A stretch of DNA of 64,000 nucleotides from Bosea sp. 124 (GCF_003046175.1 NZ_PZZM01000001.1:4171001-4235000), one strand, 5' to 3'; shown: positions 1-8,570, counted from the first letter of the stretch. Notes: generated from the letters alone by a model not told the origin. Numbers and translations are program-made.

Positions 1-687
1 CTTCAGGAAATGACGCGTCTGCGCGATCGCCTCACGGTTGCGCATGATCAGCGGGTGGGTGCTGTGGATGGTGATGTGGTCCGCCATGCCGGCGACGCGG
101 CTGCGTTCGACGGATACCCGCCCATCATTCGGCCCCGGCAGGAGCAGCCAGGCGAGCGGGTCGAGAGAGCGGTCGCCTGCAATGACGCCGAGCGGATAAT
201 CCACCTCTCCCAGGACCTGGCAGAGCGTATCGGGCCTCGCCGTCACGAGCTCGGCGCCGGCCGGTCCGAAGAAGCCGCGATAGAGCGCGTTGTTGCGCAA
301 GAGATCGGCGATTTCGCTGCCCTCGTTGGGCGGTGCCAGCATCACGATATGGCCGAGCCGCTCCGGGCGATGGCGGGCGATATAAGCGCGGGCGACGAGC
401 CCGCCCATGGAGTGGGTGACGAAATGAAGCCTGCCACCGCATTCGCCGCCAAAGCGCGAGATCGTCTCATGCAGTTCCGCTACGATGTCCGCGATGCATC
501 GGCTGCGGGCGGGATAATCCAGATTGAGCGTCCGATAGCCGTCCGCGCGCAGCGCATGTTCCAGTGTGGCAAGCGAGCTGGCGCTCCGCGCGATTCCATG
601 CAGAAGCACGACGCCGTCACCGTCTCGACTTGCCATGTCTCGACCTGCCATGTCCGCGCTCATGTTCGCCGCCAAATCCCTTGCCAT
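1..687 (-). CDS. alpha/beta hydrolase (lipase-like), C-terminus cut by window edge
   Basis: Serine hydrolase of the alpha/beta fold; substrate unknown, possibly an acyl ester. The minus-strand frame is open from 687 to the left edge, so the stop lies outside the window and 229 codons are visible. The oxyanion HG lies at residues 30-31 (VVLLHGIARS), the nucleophile elbow is THSMGG with Ser93, a candidate acid residue is in GPNDGRVSV, and a candidate catalytic His is near ADHITIHSTHP. The start at ATG 687 is preceded by AGGA about 10 bases upstream and an in-frame stop lies further upstream. Later in-frame ATGs at 663, 651 and 636 are possible. No signal peptide is evident, so it is probably cytoplasmic. 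Confidence 0.85.
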   Translation of the reverse strand, partial: MARDLAANMSADMAGRDMASRDGDGVVLLHGIARSASSLATLEHALRADGYRTLNLDYPARSRCIADIVAELHETISRFGGECGGRLHFVTHSMGGLVARAYIARHRPERLGHIVMLAPPNEGSEIADLLRNNALYRGFFGPAGAELVTARPDTLCQVLGEVDYPLGVIAGDRSLDPLAWLLLPGPNDGRVSVERSRVAGMADHITIHSTHPLIMRNREAIAQTRHFLK

Positions 688-880
688 GTCTTGTCCTGCC
701 AAGGGCGATAGCGGGATCGTCATCGGCGGTCGAGGCGGCGGTCGCGGTTTTCCTCGCCGCATGCTCGAAAGCTGCGGTGGCCATGCTTAAGTAGACGCGC
801 TTCGGGAGCTGTCTCCGGATAAGATATCGGTGGGCGGCATCCGGCGCCTCGCTACCGGGGTTCGAGCAGGGATCGATGAC

Positions 881-1219
881 ATGATCAGCACCGACACCGA
901 CATCCTTTCCACGGCCGAGGCCTGGACGAAGGCCGGCCGCTCGGTTGCGCTCGCCACCGTCATCGAGACCTGGGGCTCGGCGCCGCGTCCGGTCGGCTCG
1001 CATCTCGTGATCGACGGGGAGGGCAATTTTCTCGGCTCGGTCTCGGGCGGCTGTGTCGAGGGAGCGGTCGTGGAGGAGGCGGTCGACGTGATCGCCGACG
1101 GCACGGCGCGGACGCTCGAATTCGGTGTCGCCGACGAGACCGCCTGGAAGGTCGGCCTGTCCTGCGGTGGCCGGATTCGCGTCTATGTCGAGCGGATTTC
1201 GGCCGGGACGGTGAACTGA
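881..1219 (+). CDS. XdhC/CoxI family protein (N-terminal domain form)
   Basis: A 112-residue protein consisting only of the XdhC_CoxI domain. XdhC-type proteins bind molybdenum cofactor and deliver it, usually after sulfuration, to molybdenum hydroxylases such as xanthine or CO dehydrogenase. Visible family features are SVALATVIETWGSAPRPVGS near the start, then GSVSGGCVEGAV and GLSCGGRIRV, whose Cys residues are typical. I chose ATG 881 over an upstream in-frame ATG at 830 because the homologous part begins there and AGGG lies about 12 bases upstream. The stop overlaps the next start by one base. The Rossmann half normally fused to this domain is encoded separately at 1853-2545, with a LysE gene between them. 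Confidence 0.88.
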   Translation: MISTDTDILSTAEAWTKAGRSVALATVIETWGSAPRPVGSHLVIDGEGNFLGSVSGGCVEGAVVEEAVDVIADGTARTLEFGVADETAWKVGLSCGGRIRVYVERISAGTVN

Positions 1220-1848
1220 TGGCCTCCTGGGAGACGCTGCTTGCCTTCGCGACGCTGACCCTCGTCGTCGCCTATTTTCCAGGGCCGGCGCTGCTCTACA
1301 CGGCGGCCCAGACCATCGCGCATGGCCGGCGTGCCGGCTTCATGGCGATGCTCGGCATCCATCTTGGCTGCTATCTGCATGTCTTTGCCGCGGCCTTCGG
1401 CCTGTCGGCCGTGTTCAAGCATGTGCCGGAGCTCTATCTCGCGGTGAAAATGGCCGGCGCGATCTATCTGGTCTGGCTCGGCATCGGCATGATCCGGTCG
1501 CGTCTCGCCACGGGCGACGGCCCCGTCACTCCGGCCAAGACCGTCAAGCGCGCGCTGGTCGATTCCTTCATCGTCGAGGTGCTCAATCCCAAGGTCGCGC
1601 TGTTCTTCGTCGCGCTCTTGCCGCAGTTCGTCGATCCGGCAGCGTCGCTGCCGGTCTGGGCGCAGTTCCTGATCCTCGGCACGATCGTTAATTTCGCCTT
1701 CTCCTCGGCGGATCTGATGACCGTGCTCGGGGCTTCGGCCGTGATCAGGGTGATGAAGAAGGCGCAGGCCGGCTTCGCCTTCGGGCGCTGGCTCGGCGGT
1801 TCTCTGATGATCGGGCTTGGCCTCAAGCTCGCCACCGACAAAGGCTGA
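1219..1848 (+). CDS. LysE family translocator
   Basis: A 209-residue inner-membrane protein of the LysE/RhtB family, whose characterised members export amino acids. The N-terminus has the family pattern YFPGPALLYTAAQTIAHGRRAG, split here by a helical turn, with PGP followed by GRRAG. Later come VWLGIGMIRSR and VEVLNPKVALFFVALLPQFVD, also typical. About six hydrophobic segments are visible. It is translationally coupled to the preceding XdhC-domain gene (TGATG overlap) and is followed after 4 bases by the XdhC Rossmann gene, so it sits in the middle of a cofactor-maturation operon. Its substrate cannot be told from sequence. Confidence 0.88.
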   Translation: MASWETLLAFATLTLVVAYFPGPALLYTAAQTIAHGRRAGFMAMLGIHLGCYLHVFAAAFGLSAVFKHVPELYLAVKMAGAIYLVWLGIGMIRSRLATGDGPVTPAKTVKRALVDSFIVEVLNPKVALFFVALLPQFVDPAASLPVWAQFLILGTIVNFAFSSADLMTVLGASAVIRVMKKAQAGFAFGRWLGGSLMIGLGLKLATDKG

Positions 1849-1852
1849 GGCG

Positions 1853-2545
1853 ATGGATCTGGCAACTTTGGCTGCGCTCAATGCCGAGCGCGCCGCGCGC
1901 CGCGCCACCATCCTGGTGACGGATGTCGCGACTGGCGCGCAGAGGCTGGTGAACGCCGTCGACATCCCGGCCGATCCGCTGGCGGAGGCTTTGGACAAGC
2001 AGCTCCGCATGGCGAAGAGCGGGATGGTCGAGGCGGAGGGCAAGCCGCTCTTCCTGACTGTGCAGGCGCCGCATCCGCGCGTGATCGTCACCGGCGCCGT
2101 GCATATCTCGCAGGCGATGGCGCCGATGGCGAAGCTGCTCGACCTCGATCTCGTGATCATCGATCCGCGCAGCGCCTTCGCCACGCCGGAGCGCTTTCCG
2201 GATGTGACGCTGCTGGCGGAATGGCCGGACGAGGCGCTGGCCGGGCTCGGGCTCGACGCCTACACGGCCTTCGTGGCGCTGACGCATGATCCGAAGATCG
2301 ACGATCCCGGGCTGGAGGCAGCCCTGCGTTCGGACTGCTTTTATATAGGCGCGCTGGGCAGCCGGAAGACGCATGGGCGCCGCATCGAACGCTTGGCCGC
2401 CGCCGGTTTCGACGCGGCCGCCACCGCCCGCATCCACGCCCCGATCGGGCTCGATATCGGCGCGGTCTCGCCGGCCGAGATCGCGCTGGCGATCCTCGGT
2501 GAGATCGTCGCGACGCTGCGCGGCCCGCGCCGGAAGCCGGTATGA
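1853..2545 (+). CDS. XdhC family protein, Rossmann domain
   Basis: A 230-residue partner of the XdhC/CoxI domain protein, carrying the NAD-binding-like Rossmann half of XdhC. Residues about 76-100 (PRVIVTGAVHISQAMAPM) form the first strand and nucleotide loop, followed by the acidic strand end LVIIDPR. The pattern YIGALGSRKTHGRR and the C-terminal GLDIGAVSPAEIALAILGEI are hallmarks of XdhC C-terminal domains. ATG 1853 was preferred to ATG 1817 because GAGG lies just upstream. The gene overlaps the next one by 4 bases (ATGA). Expected role: molybdenum cofactor sulfuration and insertion for a molybdenum hydroxylase not in this window. Confidence 0.88.
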   Translation: MDLATLAALNAERAARRATILVTDVATGAQRLVNAVDIPADPLAEALDKQLRMAKSGMVEAEGKPLFLTVQAPHPRVIVTGAVHISQAMAPMAKLLDLDLVIIDPRSAFATPERFPDVTLLAEWPDEALAGLGLDAYTAFVALTHDPKIDDPGLEAALRSDCFYIGALGSRKTHGRRIERLAAAGFDAAATARIHAPIGLDIGAVSPAEIALAILGEIVATLRGPRRKPV

Positions 2546-4137
2546 AATTCGGTCCCGTTGCCGTCGCCGAGGCGGCCGGCTGCATCGCCGCCCATAGCGT
2601 GCGCGCCGGCGCGGTGATCGTGCGGAAGGGTGCCGCGATCACGCCCGAGGACGTCACCCGGCTTGCGGAGGCCGGGCTCTCGGAACTGATCGCCGTCAGG
2701 TTGGAGTCCGGGGATATCGGCGAGAACGAAGCCGCGACGCGGCTCGCTGCTGCGCTGGCCGGACGCGGCGTGGTGACGGAAACGGCCTTCACCGGGCGGG
2801 TCAATCTGTTTGCGGCGGCGGCCGGCGTGCTGACGATCGATGCCGGTGCGATCGGCGGGCTGAACCGGGTCGACGAGGCGATCACGGTCGCGACGCTGCC
2901 GCAGATGAAGCCGGTGGTCGCCGGCGAAATGGTCGGCACGGTCAAGATCATTCCCTATGGCCTGCCGGCCGTGCTGGTCGAGCAGGCGCTGGCCGGGTTC
3001 GAGGGAGCCAAGCCCGTCGCCGTCGCGCCTTACAGGCCGCTGCGTGTCGCGGTCGTCTCGACACTGCTGCCCGGCCTCAAGGATTCCGTCGTCGACAAGA
3101 CCCTGCGGGTGATGGCGGAGCGCCTCGCGCCGGCCAAGGCGACGATCACGGCGGATCTGCGTGTGCCGCATCAGGAAGCCCCGTTGGCGGAGGCGATCGC
3201 GGCGCAGGCGGCGGCCGATCTTGTCGTCGTCTTCGGCGCGTCCGCCATCACCGACCGGCGCGATGTGATCCCGCAGGCGCTGCTCGGGGCGGGCGGGCGC
3301 ATCGAGCATCTCGGCATGCCGGTCGATCCCGGAAACCTGCTGCTGATCGGCGAGCTCGCCGGCCGGCCGGTGATCGGTGCGCCCGGCTGCGCGCGCTCGC
3401 CCAAGGAGAACGGGTTCGACTGGGTGCTGCAGCGCTGCCTTGCCGGCATCCCGGTCACGCGTGCCGATATCCAGGCGATGGGGGTGGGCGGGCTCTTGAT
3501 GGAGATCGTCTCGCGGCCGCAGCCGCGGGCTCCGACGCATCTGGAGGCAGCGCCGGTCGCCGGAATCGTGCTCGCCGCCGGCCGTTCCACGCGCATGGGC
3601 CAGGCCAACAAGCTGCTCCAGACCGTGCGCGGCAAGCCGATGGTTCGCCATGCCGTCGAGGCTCAGCTCGCCTCGCGGGCGCGGCCGGTGATCGTGGTCA
3701 CCGGGCACCAGCATGAGGAGATCGCGGCAGCGCTCGCCGGGCTCGATGTCGGCCTCGTCCACAACCCGGCCTTTGCGAGCGGTCTCGCCAGCTCCGTCAA
3801 GGCGGGACTTGCGGCTTTGCCGGAGAGCGCGCCGGGCGTCGTCGTTTCCCTCGGCGACATGCCCAATGTCACGGGCGGCGTGATTGACCGGCTGGCCCAG
3901 GTTTTCGCCGAAAGCGCGGATGCGCTCGCGGTCGTGCCGACGCTGCTCGGCCGGCGTGGCAACCCCGTCCTGCTGGCGCGCGCGCTGTTTGCGGATGTTG
4001 AGGCCCTGGCAGGAGACGAGGGCGCGCGACGCCTGCTCGATGCGGCCGGCGAGGCGATCGTCGAGGTGCCGCTCGACGATCCGGCCATCGCGCTGGATGT
4101 CGATACCCCGGAGGCGTTGGCTGCGTTGGAAGGCTAG
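2542..4137 (+). CDS. fused molybdopterin-binding / MocA-like nucleotidyltransferase
   Basis: A 531-residue two-domain protein. Residues about 1-335 resemble the molybdopterin-binding (MoeA/MogA-like) fold, with GAPGCARSPKENGFD near its end. Residues about 340-531 are a MobA/MocA-like NTP transferase whose nucleotide motif LAAGRSTRMG begins at Leu344, followed by NKLL and later VVSLGDMP and RRGNPVLL. Such fusions are expected to attach CMP or GMP to molybdopterin. Overlap with the XdhC gene (ATGA) puts it in the same operon, giving a compact unit for making and inserting nucleotide-modified cofactor. No structural molybdoenzyme gene is visible nearby. Confidence 0.88.
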   Translation: MKFGPVAVAEAAGCIAAHSVRAGAVIVRKGAAITPEDVTRLAEAGLSELIAVRLESGDIGENEAATRLAAALAGRGVVTETAFTGRVNLFAAAAGVLTIDAGAIGGLNRVDEAITVATLPQMKPVVAGEMVGTVKIIPYGLPAVLVEQALAGFEGAKPVAVAPYRPLRVAVVSTLLPGLKDSVVDKTLRVMAERLAPAKATITADLRVPHQEAPLAEAIAAQAAADLVVVFGASAITDRRDVIPQALLGAGGRIEHLGMPVDPGNLLLIGELAGRPVIGAPGCARSPKENGFDWVLQRCLAGIPVTRADIQAMGVGGLLMEIVSRPQPRAPTHLEAAPVAGIVLAAGRSTRMGQANKLLQTVRGKPMVRHAVEAQLASRARPVIVVTGHQHEEIAAALAGLDVGLVHNPAFASGLASSVKAGLAALPESAPGVVVSLGDMPNVTGGVIDRLAQVFAESADALAVVPTLLGRRGNPVLLARALFADVEALAGDEGARRLLDAAGEAIVEVPLDDPAIALDVDTPEALAALEG

Positions 4138-4276
4138 ATCGTTCTAGCGCCTGGGTGAATCCGACGGCATCGCGACGTGCGCGGTCCATCTTGGCTCTGA
4201 CGATGCCTCTTGGATGACGGGGCAGACCACTGGCGTCGATAGCGGCCGCTCGACCTGCCGAGCGGAGGGGCGGCAG

Positions 4277-4304
4277 CCCTGCCGCCTCAGCCCTGCCACC
4301 TCAG
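4277..4304. repeat. 14-bp tandem duplication over the bcsS stop
   Basis: Two adjacent 14-bp copies, CCCTGCCGCCTCAG (4277-4290) and CCCTGCCACCTCAG (4291-4304), differ at one base. The second copy contains the stop codon of the minus-strand BcsS gene (TCA, 4301-4303), and the first carries an identical TCA 14 bases further downstream. It looks like a replication-slippage duplication. Confidence 0.7.
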
Positions 4305-5047
4305 CGCTGCCAGTGCAGGCCCAGCGTCGCATAGGCTTCCGAGGCCCGGTCGCTGGTGCGCTGCCAGCCGCCGGAGATGCGCCAGGCGACCCCGAGAAAG
4401 CGCAGGCCGGTCAGATGCAGGCCGAGGCGCAGCTTGGTGTAGTCGCGTTCGCGATAGGCCTCGAGCTCCGGGCCGAGATGAACGCCTTCGAGAGAAAAGC
4501 CGCTGGGCATCTGCCAGCCCGGCGCGACGCGGCCCCAGAGCCGGCCGTCGAGCGTCGAGGCATAGGCGCTGGCCTGCAGCATCGTGGCGGGTGTCGGGGT
4601 CATCCAGAGATCGGCCTGGAGGCGGGCGCCGTAGCGGCTGGTGACGACCGTGCCAAGGCGCTCCTCGCGCTGCTCGCCCTCATAATCGGAGCCGGCATAA
4701 AGCGCGACGAAGGTGTCGCCGAAGCGCCACTCATAGCCAATCAGCGCCTGGGCCTCGCTCTTGTAGGCGATGCCATGGGGGCGCTGGCGCACGGCTTCTT
4801 CCTGCGAGCCGCCGACCTTCAGCATGGCCCGAAAGCCGCTGGTCGCGAGGCCGCCGGTCAGTGCCTTCTTCAGGCCGACGGCAGCGAAGGTCTTGGTCGG
4901 TCCGGCTTCGAGCGAGCCGAACAGCACGGTGGAGAGCGGCGAGCGGTGTTCTGGTTCGTCGTCAGCGGCGATGGCGGGACAGGCCAGCGACACCGCCAAG
5001 ACGGCAGCCAGCCTCGCGGCTCCAGCGATCACCGACGCATACGCCAC
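4301..5047 (-). CDS. bcsS: cellulose biosynthesis protein BcsS-like
   Basis: A 248-residue secreted protein with a clear signal peptide (about residues 1-27, ending PAIA before ADDEPEHR). The mature part alternates short strands rich in Gly, Tyr and Arg, compatible with an outer-membrane beta structure. The pattern matches BcsS of alphaproteobacteria: LFGSLEAGPTKTFAAVGLKKAL, read in two pieces, then GYEWRFGDTFVALYAGSDYEG and SRYGARLQADLW. BcsS accompanies cellulose synthesis genes, but none of bcsA, bcsB or bcsC is in this window. The adjacent exoD and a GGDEF/EAL gene fit a surface-polysaccharide neighbourhood. A 14-bp tandem duplication covers its stop codon. It is divergent from usg. Confidence 0.75.
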   Translation of the reverse strand: MAYASVIAGAARLAAVLAVSLACPAIAADDEPEHRSPLSTVLFGSLEAGPTKTFAAVGLKKALTGGLATSGFRAMLKVGGSQEEAVRQRPHGIAYKSEAQALIGYEWRFGDTFVALYAGSDYEGEQREERLGTVVTSRYGARLQADLWMTPTPATMLQASAYASTLDGRLWGRVAPGWQMPSGFSLEGVHLGPELEAYRERDYTKLRLGLHLTGLRFLGVAWRISGGWQRTSDRASEAYATLGLHWQR

Positions 5048-5204
5048 CCACGCAGCCCCCCAGGCTCCAGGTCCCGGCAGACCGGCACCACAGCGATTGC
5101 AGCAGGCTGGCCGGATGCTTGCAAGCTTTTGTTAACCAAGCAGGCGCAGCTTTGGTCCTGGAACTGGCTCAGCTTTCATCGTGCGCCGACGAGGAGAGAA
5201 GGCA

Positions 5205-5474
5205 ATGGCGACCAGCGACTTCATGCGGCAACTGGCGGGATATGGTCTGACCACGGCGACCATCCTGTATCGGATGCCGGATCACCGGAACGTCCTGCAG
5301 AGCTATATCTGGCAGCAATACGATCTCGCGCCGCGCTTCCCGGTGTTGCGCGATTTCCTCGCCTTCTGGAAGCGCGAACTCGACGGCCCGCTGCATTCGG
5401 TCACCGTCGCGCATTCGCGGCTGATCCGGCCGGCGGAGATCGTCAACGTCAATGGCGTGCTGACGCTGCATTGA
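5205..5474 (+). CDS. usg: Usg family protein
   Basis: An 89-residue cytoplasmic protein of the Usg family, named from a small gene found upstream of a tryptophan biosynthesis gene in alphaproteobacteria. Its function is not established. The sequence is strongly typical: LAGYGLTTATILYRMPDH, then SYIWQQYDLAPRFP, PVLRDFLAFWKRELDGPL and a C-terminal block ending VNVNGVLTLH. ATG 5205 is preceded by GAGGAGAGAAGG at ideal spacing, so the upstream in-frame start at 5181 is unlikely. No trp gene adjoins it here. Confidence 0.85.
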   Translation: MATSDFMRQLAGYGLTTATILYRMPDHRNVLQSYIWQQYDLAPRFPVLRDFLAFWKRELDGPLHSVTVAHSRLIRPAEIVNVNGVLTLH

Positions 5475-5615
5475 GCCTGCCGGTGTCCGGGAGGGCAGGT
5501 GCCCTGTCAGGGCCAGCTCCCTCTTTCGCGCGCGACGCGCCTGCGCCAGCCCTGCTTGTTGCACGGCTGCGGCGCGTGCTAGGCCGCTGCTCCCGTCCCG
5601 GCCCGGCCTGTTCCC

Positions 5616-6215
5616 TTGTCATCACCCCTGCGCACGTCCGGACTCCTCATGGCGCTGGCCGCCTTGCCGGGGGAGCGCATCGCGGTGGGCTCGATCGTCG
5701 CTGCGCTCAAGGACAGGGCCTATGCGCTTCTCGTCGTCCTGCTCGGCCTGCCGAATTGCCTGCCGATGCCGCCGCCGATTCCGCTGGTCTGCGGCCTCGT
5801 GCTCGCCTTCGTTGCCGTGCAGATGCTGGCCGGGCGGGTCATCCCGTGGCTGCCGCCTTCGCTTCTGGCCCGCAGCATCGGCAAGCCCGAGCTGACGCGG
5901 GCGGTCGAACGGGCAGTCCCGGTTCTGATCCGGCTGGAGCGCTTCTCCCGGCCGCGGCTGACGGTGCTCGGCGGCGCCTATGCCATTCCGGTGCTGGGGC
6001 TGCTGATCCTGGTGCTGGCGCTCGGTCTCGTGGTCGCGGCCCCCTTCATCGGGCAGATCCCGCTGGGGCTGGCCGTCTGCCTCGTCGGCCTTGGGCTGGT
6101 GGAGCGCGACGGGCTGCTGATCATTCTGGGCGCGGTCTTCGGCGCGCTCGGCCTCGCGCTGAGCGCCGGCTTCGCCTATGCGATCTTCAGCGGAATCCAC
6201 GGCCTGTTCTTCTGA
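5616..6215 (+). CDS. exoD: exopolysaccharide synthesis protein ExoD family
   Basis: A 199-residue inner-membrane protein of the ExoD family. Members affect exopolysaccharide production and alkali tolerance in rhizobia, but the biochemical role is unknown. The N-terminus LLMALAALPGERIAVGSIV and the motif LLGLPNCLPMPPPIP are characteristic, followed by about four hydrophobic segments. The first usable start after the in-frame stop at 5580 is TTG 5616, which keeps the conserved region before LLMALA; ATG 5649 would cut into it. No good ribosome binding site is seen for either. It ends 34 bases before the convergent GGDEF/EAL gene. Confidence 0.82.
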   Translation: MSSPLRTSGLLMALAALPGERIAVGSIVAALKDRAYALLVVLLGLPNCLPMPPPIPLVCGLVLAFVAVQMLAGRVIPWLPPSLLARSIGKPELTRAVERAVPVLIRLERFSRPRLTVLGGAYAIPVLGLLILVLALGLVVAAPFIGQIPLGLAVCLVGLGLVERDGLLIILGAVFGALGLALSAGFAYAIFSGIHGLFF

Positions 6216-6249
6216 GCGCAGGCGGCGCCGGGAGGTTTGCTTCCGGCGC

Positions 6250-8481
6250 TCAGGCGGCGGCGAGAACCTTGGCGAAGGGCTTGTTCAGCGCCAGCAAGCG
6301 GTCGATCTCGTGTGCGGGCACGCCCTTGGAGAACAGGAAGCCCTGCAGTTCGTGGCAGCCGATCGCCTGAAGGAAACGATGCTGCTCGGCCGTCTCGACG
6401 CCCTCGGCACAGACGCGCAGGCCGAGCGCCCGCCCGAGATGAGCGATGGAATGGACCAGGATGGCGGATTCGCCGGTGGTCTCCATGTACTCCAGGAAGG
6501 AGCGGTCGATCTTGATCTTGTCGAAGGCGAAGCGCCGCAGATAGATCAGGCTCGAATAGCCGGTGCCGAAATCGTCGAGCGCCAGGCCGACGCCATGGGC
6601 GCGCAGATCCATCATCGCGGCTTCGGCGGCGTCGGCGTCGTCGACGACCACGCCCTCGGTCAGCTCGAGTTCGAGCCGCGTCGGGTCGAAGCCGGTCTCG
6701 GCGAGGATGCGGATGACGTTGGCGACGAAATCCTTGTGGCGGAACTGGATCGGCGAGACATTCACCGCGAGGCGGATGCCTTCCCAGCGTTTGGCTTCCG
6801 TGCAGGCCTGCCGCAGCACCCATTCGCTCAGGGGCACGATCAGGCCGCGCTCCTCGGCGATGCCGATGAACTCGGACGGCGGCACCATGCCGTGGACCGG
6901 ATGGTTCCAGCGCACCAGCGCCTCGACGCCGACGATGGTCGCGCCGTCGACCGAGACCTGGGGCTGGTAATGCAGCACGAGCTGGTCGTCGGCGATGGCG
7001 CGGCGCAGATCGTCCTCGACCATGCGCTTGAGGGCCAGCGAGCGATTCATCTGCGCCTCGAAGAAGGAGTAGCGATTGCGGCCGCCATTCTTCGATTGAT
7101 AGAGCGCAGTGTCGGCCAGCCTCAGCAGGTCCTCGCGGTCGGTTGCGTCCTGCGGTGCGAGCGCGATGCCAATCGAGCAGCCGATCGTCGTCGCGACGCC
7201 CATGATGATGAAGGGCTCGGTCAGGCTCTCGAGGATGCGCTCGCCGAGCGCGGCGCAGCCGGCGGGGAGATGCCCATGCGTCTGGATGATGCCGAATTCG
7301 TCGCCGCCGATGCGCGCCACGGTGTCGCCGCTGCGCACGACCTTCGACAGCCTCTGCGCGACCTGGCGGATCAGCTCGTCGCCGGCCGTATGGCCATAGG
7401 TGTCGTTGACGGCCTTGAAGCGGTCGAGATCGATCAGCAGGACGGCGAGGCCGGAGCCGGAACGGTCGAGCTGCGCCAGCGCCTGATCGAGCCTGATGTC
7501 GAAGGTGCGCCGGTTCGGCAGGAGCGAGAGTTCATCCTGCCCGGCGAGCCGCTGGATCTGTCCCTCGCGAATGGCGATCTGGTGCGCCGCGCCGCGCAGG
7601 CGGTGGACGACGAAGGCGAAGATCGCGGCAAACAACAGGCCGACGCCGAGCAGCGCCCAGACGAATTGACGCAGCATGGCATCGCCGGGCCTGTCGGGCG
7701 ACCATGTCATCCAGGCCTTGATCGTTCCGTCCGCGGCCGGGAGAGCCCGCCGGGAGAGCGGATCGGCCGGCATGTCGCGCACGATGCGGACATTCGCCAC
7801 GCGATAGCGCTCGGACAGATCGGCGAGCATCGCGTCCGAGACCCGGCGATAGCCGACGATCTTGATCGGCCCGAGCAATTGCGCGACGAGGGACCCGGAG
7901 TGCGGCTTCACGTCCATCACCATGATGCTGACAGTCTCGAAGCCGTCATGGGTCAGGGTCCATGAGGAGGAGCCGGGCCCGCCATGCGCGTCGGACAGTT
8001 TCTGCAGCGGCGGCTTGGCAGCGTTGACCGCACCTGGCAGCGACGGGCTGAAGTGCTTCAGCCCGTCATATCCGGCCTGTCCGGCCGGAGCGTCGCCCTC
8101 GATGCCGGCGAAAACCATGCCGGAGGCCGAAACGACATAGGCTCCGTCGAATTCGAGAAAGCGGCTGCCGAGCCGAACGAAGGCTGCTTGCAGTGTTATC
8201 AGCGGGCTCGGGCCGGAGAAGGAGTTCTGCAGTTCGCCAGCTGCTGCCAGGCTCTGGAAACGCAGTTCGCGCAAGCGCACCTGGCTTTCGATCGCCGCCT
8301 CGACGCGGTCGCGCTGGCGCTCGGCCTCGAGCCGGTTGGCATCGCTCGTGATCGCGAGCACGACGGCCACCGCCGCCGCCATGACCATCAGGAAGGCGCA
8401 GCCAAGGGTCGCGACAGTGCTCTTCAGCATCCGCGCGGAAGCATCCGCGTTGGTCAATTTCGCGACGAAAGGCGAGGGCAT
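6250..8481 (-). CDS. GGDEF/EAL c-di-GMP enzyme with periplasmic sensor domain
   Basis: A 743-residue inner-membrane protein. An N-terminal membrane segment (ATLGCAFLMVMAAAVAVVLA) is followed by about 220 residues of likely periplasmic sensor, CHASE4-like in arrangement, and a second membrane segment (FVWALLGVGLLFAAIFAFVV). The GGDEF domain has an intact RIGGDEF at about 392-396. The EAL domain has an intact EAL at 520-522 and later DDFGTGYSSLIYLRRF and KIDRSFL. Both synthesis and hydrolysis of c-di-GMP therefore look possible. ATG 8481 was chosen; GTG 8502 is an alternative and neither has a strong ribosome site. It lies directly downstream of the Anbu gene on the same strand. Confidence 0.9.
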   Translation of the reverse strand: MPSPFVAKLTNADASARMLKSTVATLGCAFLMVMAAAVAVVLAITSDANRLEAERQRDRVEAAIESQVRLRELRFQSLAAAGELQNSFSGPSPLITLQAAFVRLGSRFLEFDGAYVVSASGMVFAGIEGDAPAGQAGYDGLKHFSPSLPGAVNAAKPPLQKLSDAHGGPGSSSWTLTHDGFETVSIMVMDVKPHSGSLVAQLLGPIKIVGYRRVSDAMLADLSERYRVANVRIVRDMPADPLSRRALPAADGTIKAWMTWSPDRPGDAMLRQFVWALLGVGLLFAAIFAFVVHRLRGAAHQIAIREGQIQRLAGQDELSLLPNRRTFDIRLDQALAQLDRSGSGLAVLLIDLDRFKAVNDTYGHTAGDELIRQVAQRLSKVVRSGDTVARIGGDEFGIIQTHGHLPAGCAALGERILESLTEPFIIMGVATTIGCSIGIALAPQDATDREDLLRLADTALYQSKNGGRNRYSFFEAQMNRSLALKRMVEDDLRRAIADDQLVLHYQPQVSVDGATIVGVEALVRWNHPVHGMVPPSEFIGIAEERGLIVPLSEWVLRQACTEAKRWEGIRLAVNVSPIQFRHKDFVANVIRILAETGFDPTRLELELTEGVVVDDADAAEAAMMDLRAHGVGLALDDFGTGYSSLIYLRRFAFDKIKIDRSFLEYMETTGESAILVHSIAHLGRALGLRVCAEGVETAEQHRFLQAIGCHELQGFLFSKGVPAHEIDRLLALNKPFAKVLAAA

Positions 8482-8545
8482 CAACTGTCCCAAGGCGGCC
8501 ACATTTCAGAGGAACTTCGCACGGGAATGTTGATATCCCGTTGAC

Positions 8546-8570
8546 GCAGCTACGCGTGGCTGCCTTTTTT
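8546..8570 (+). terminator. intrinsic-terminator-like hairpin pointing against the operon
   Basis: GCAGC (8546-8550) pairs with GCTGC (8559-8563) around an 8-base loop, followed by C and six T. It would stop + strand transcription, yet the genes on both sides are on the minus strand, and it overlaps the Anbu stop codon. A second 6-bp inverted repeat, ACGGGA/TCCCGT, lies at 8521-8541. Confidence 0.35.

Noticed and set aside
10..711. + strand frame at the left edge
   Set aside because: Shadow of the minus-strand alpha/beta hydrolase, which has the Ser93 elbow and HG motifs.
4214..6370. 718-codon + strand frame across bcsS, usg and exoD
   Set aside because: It is antisense to bcsS and out of frame with usg and exoD; composition is Arg/Ala/Gly-rich with no family motifs.
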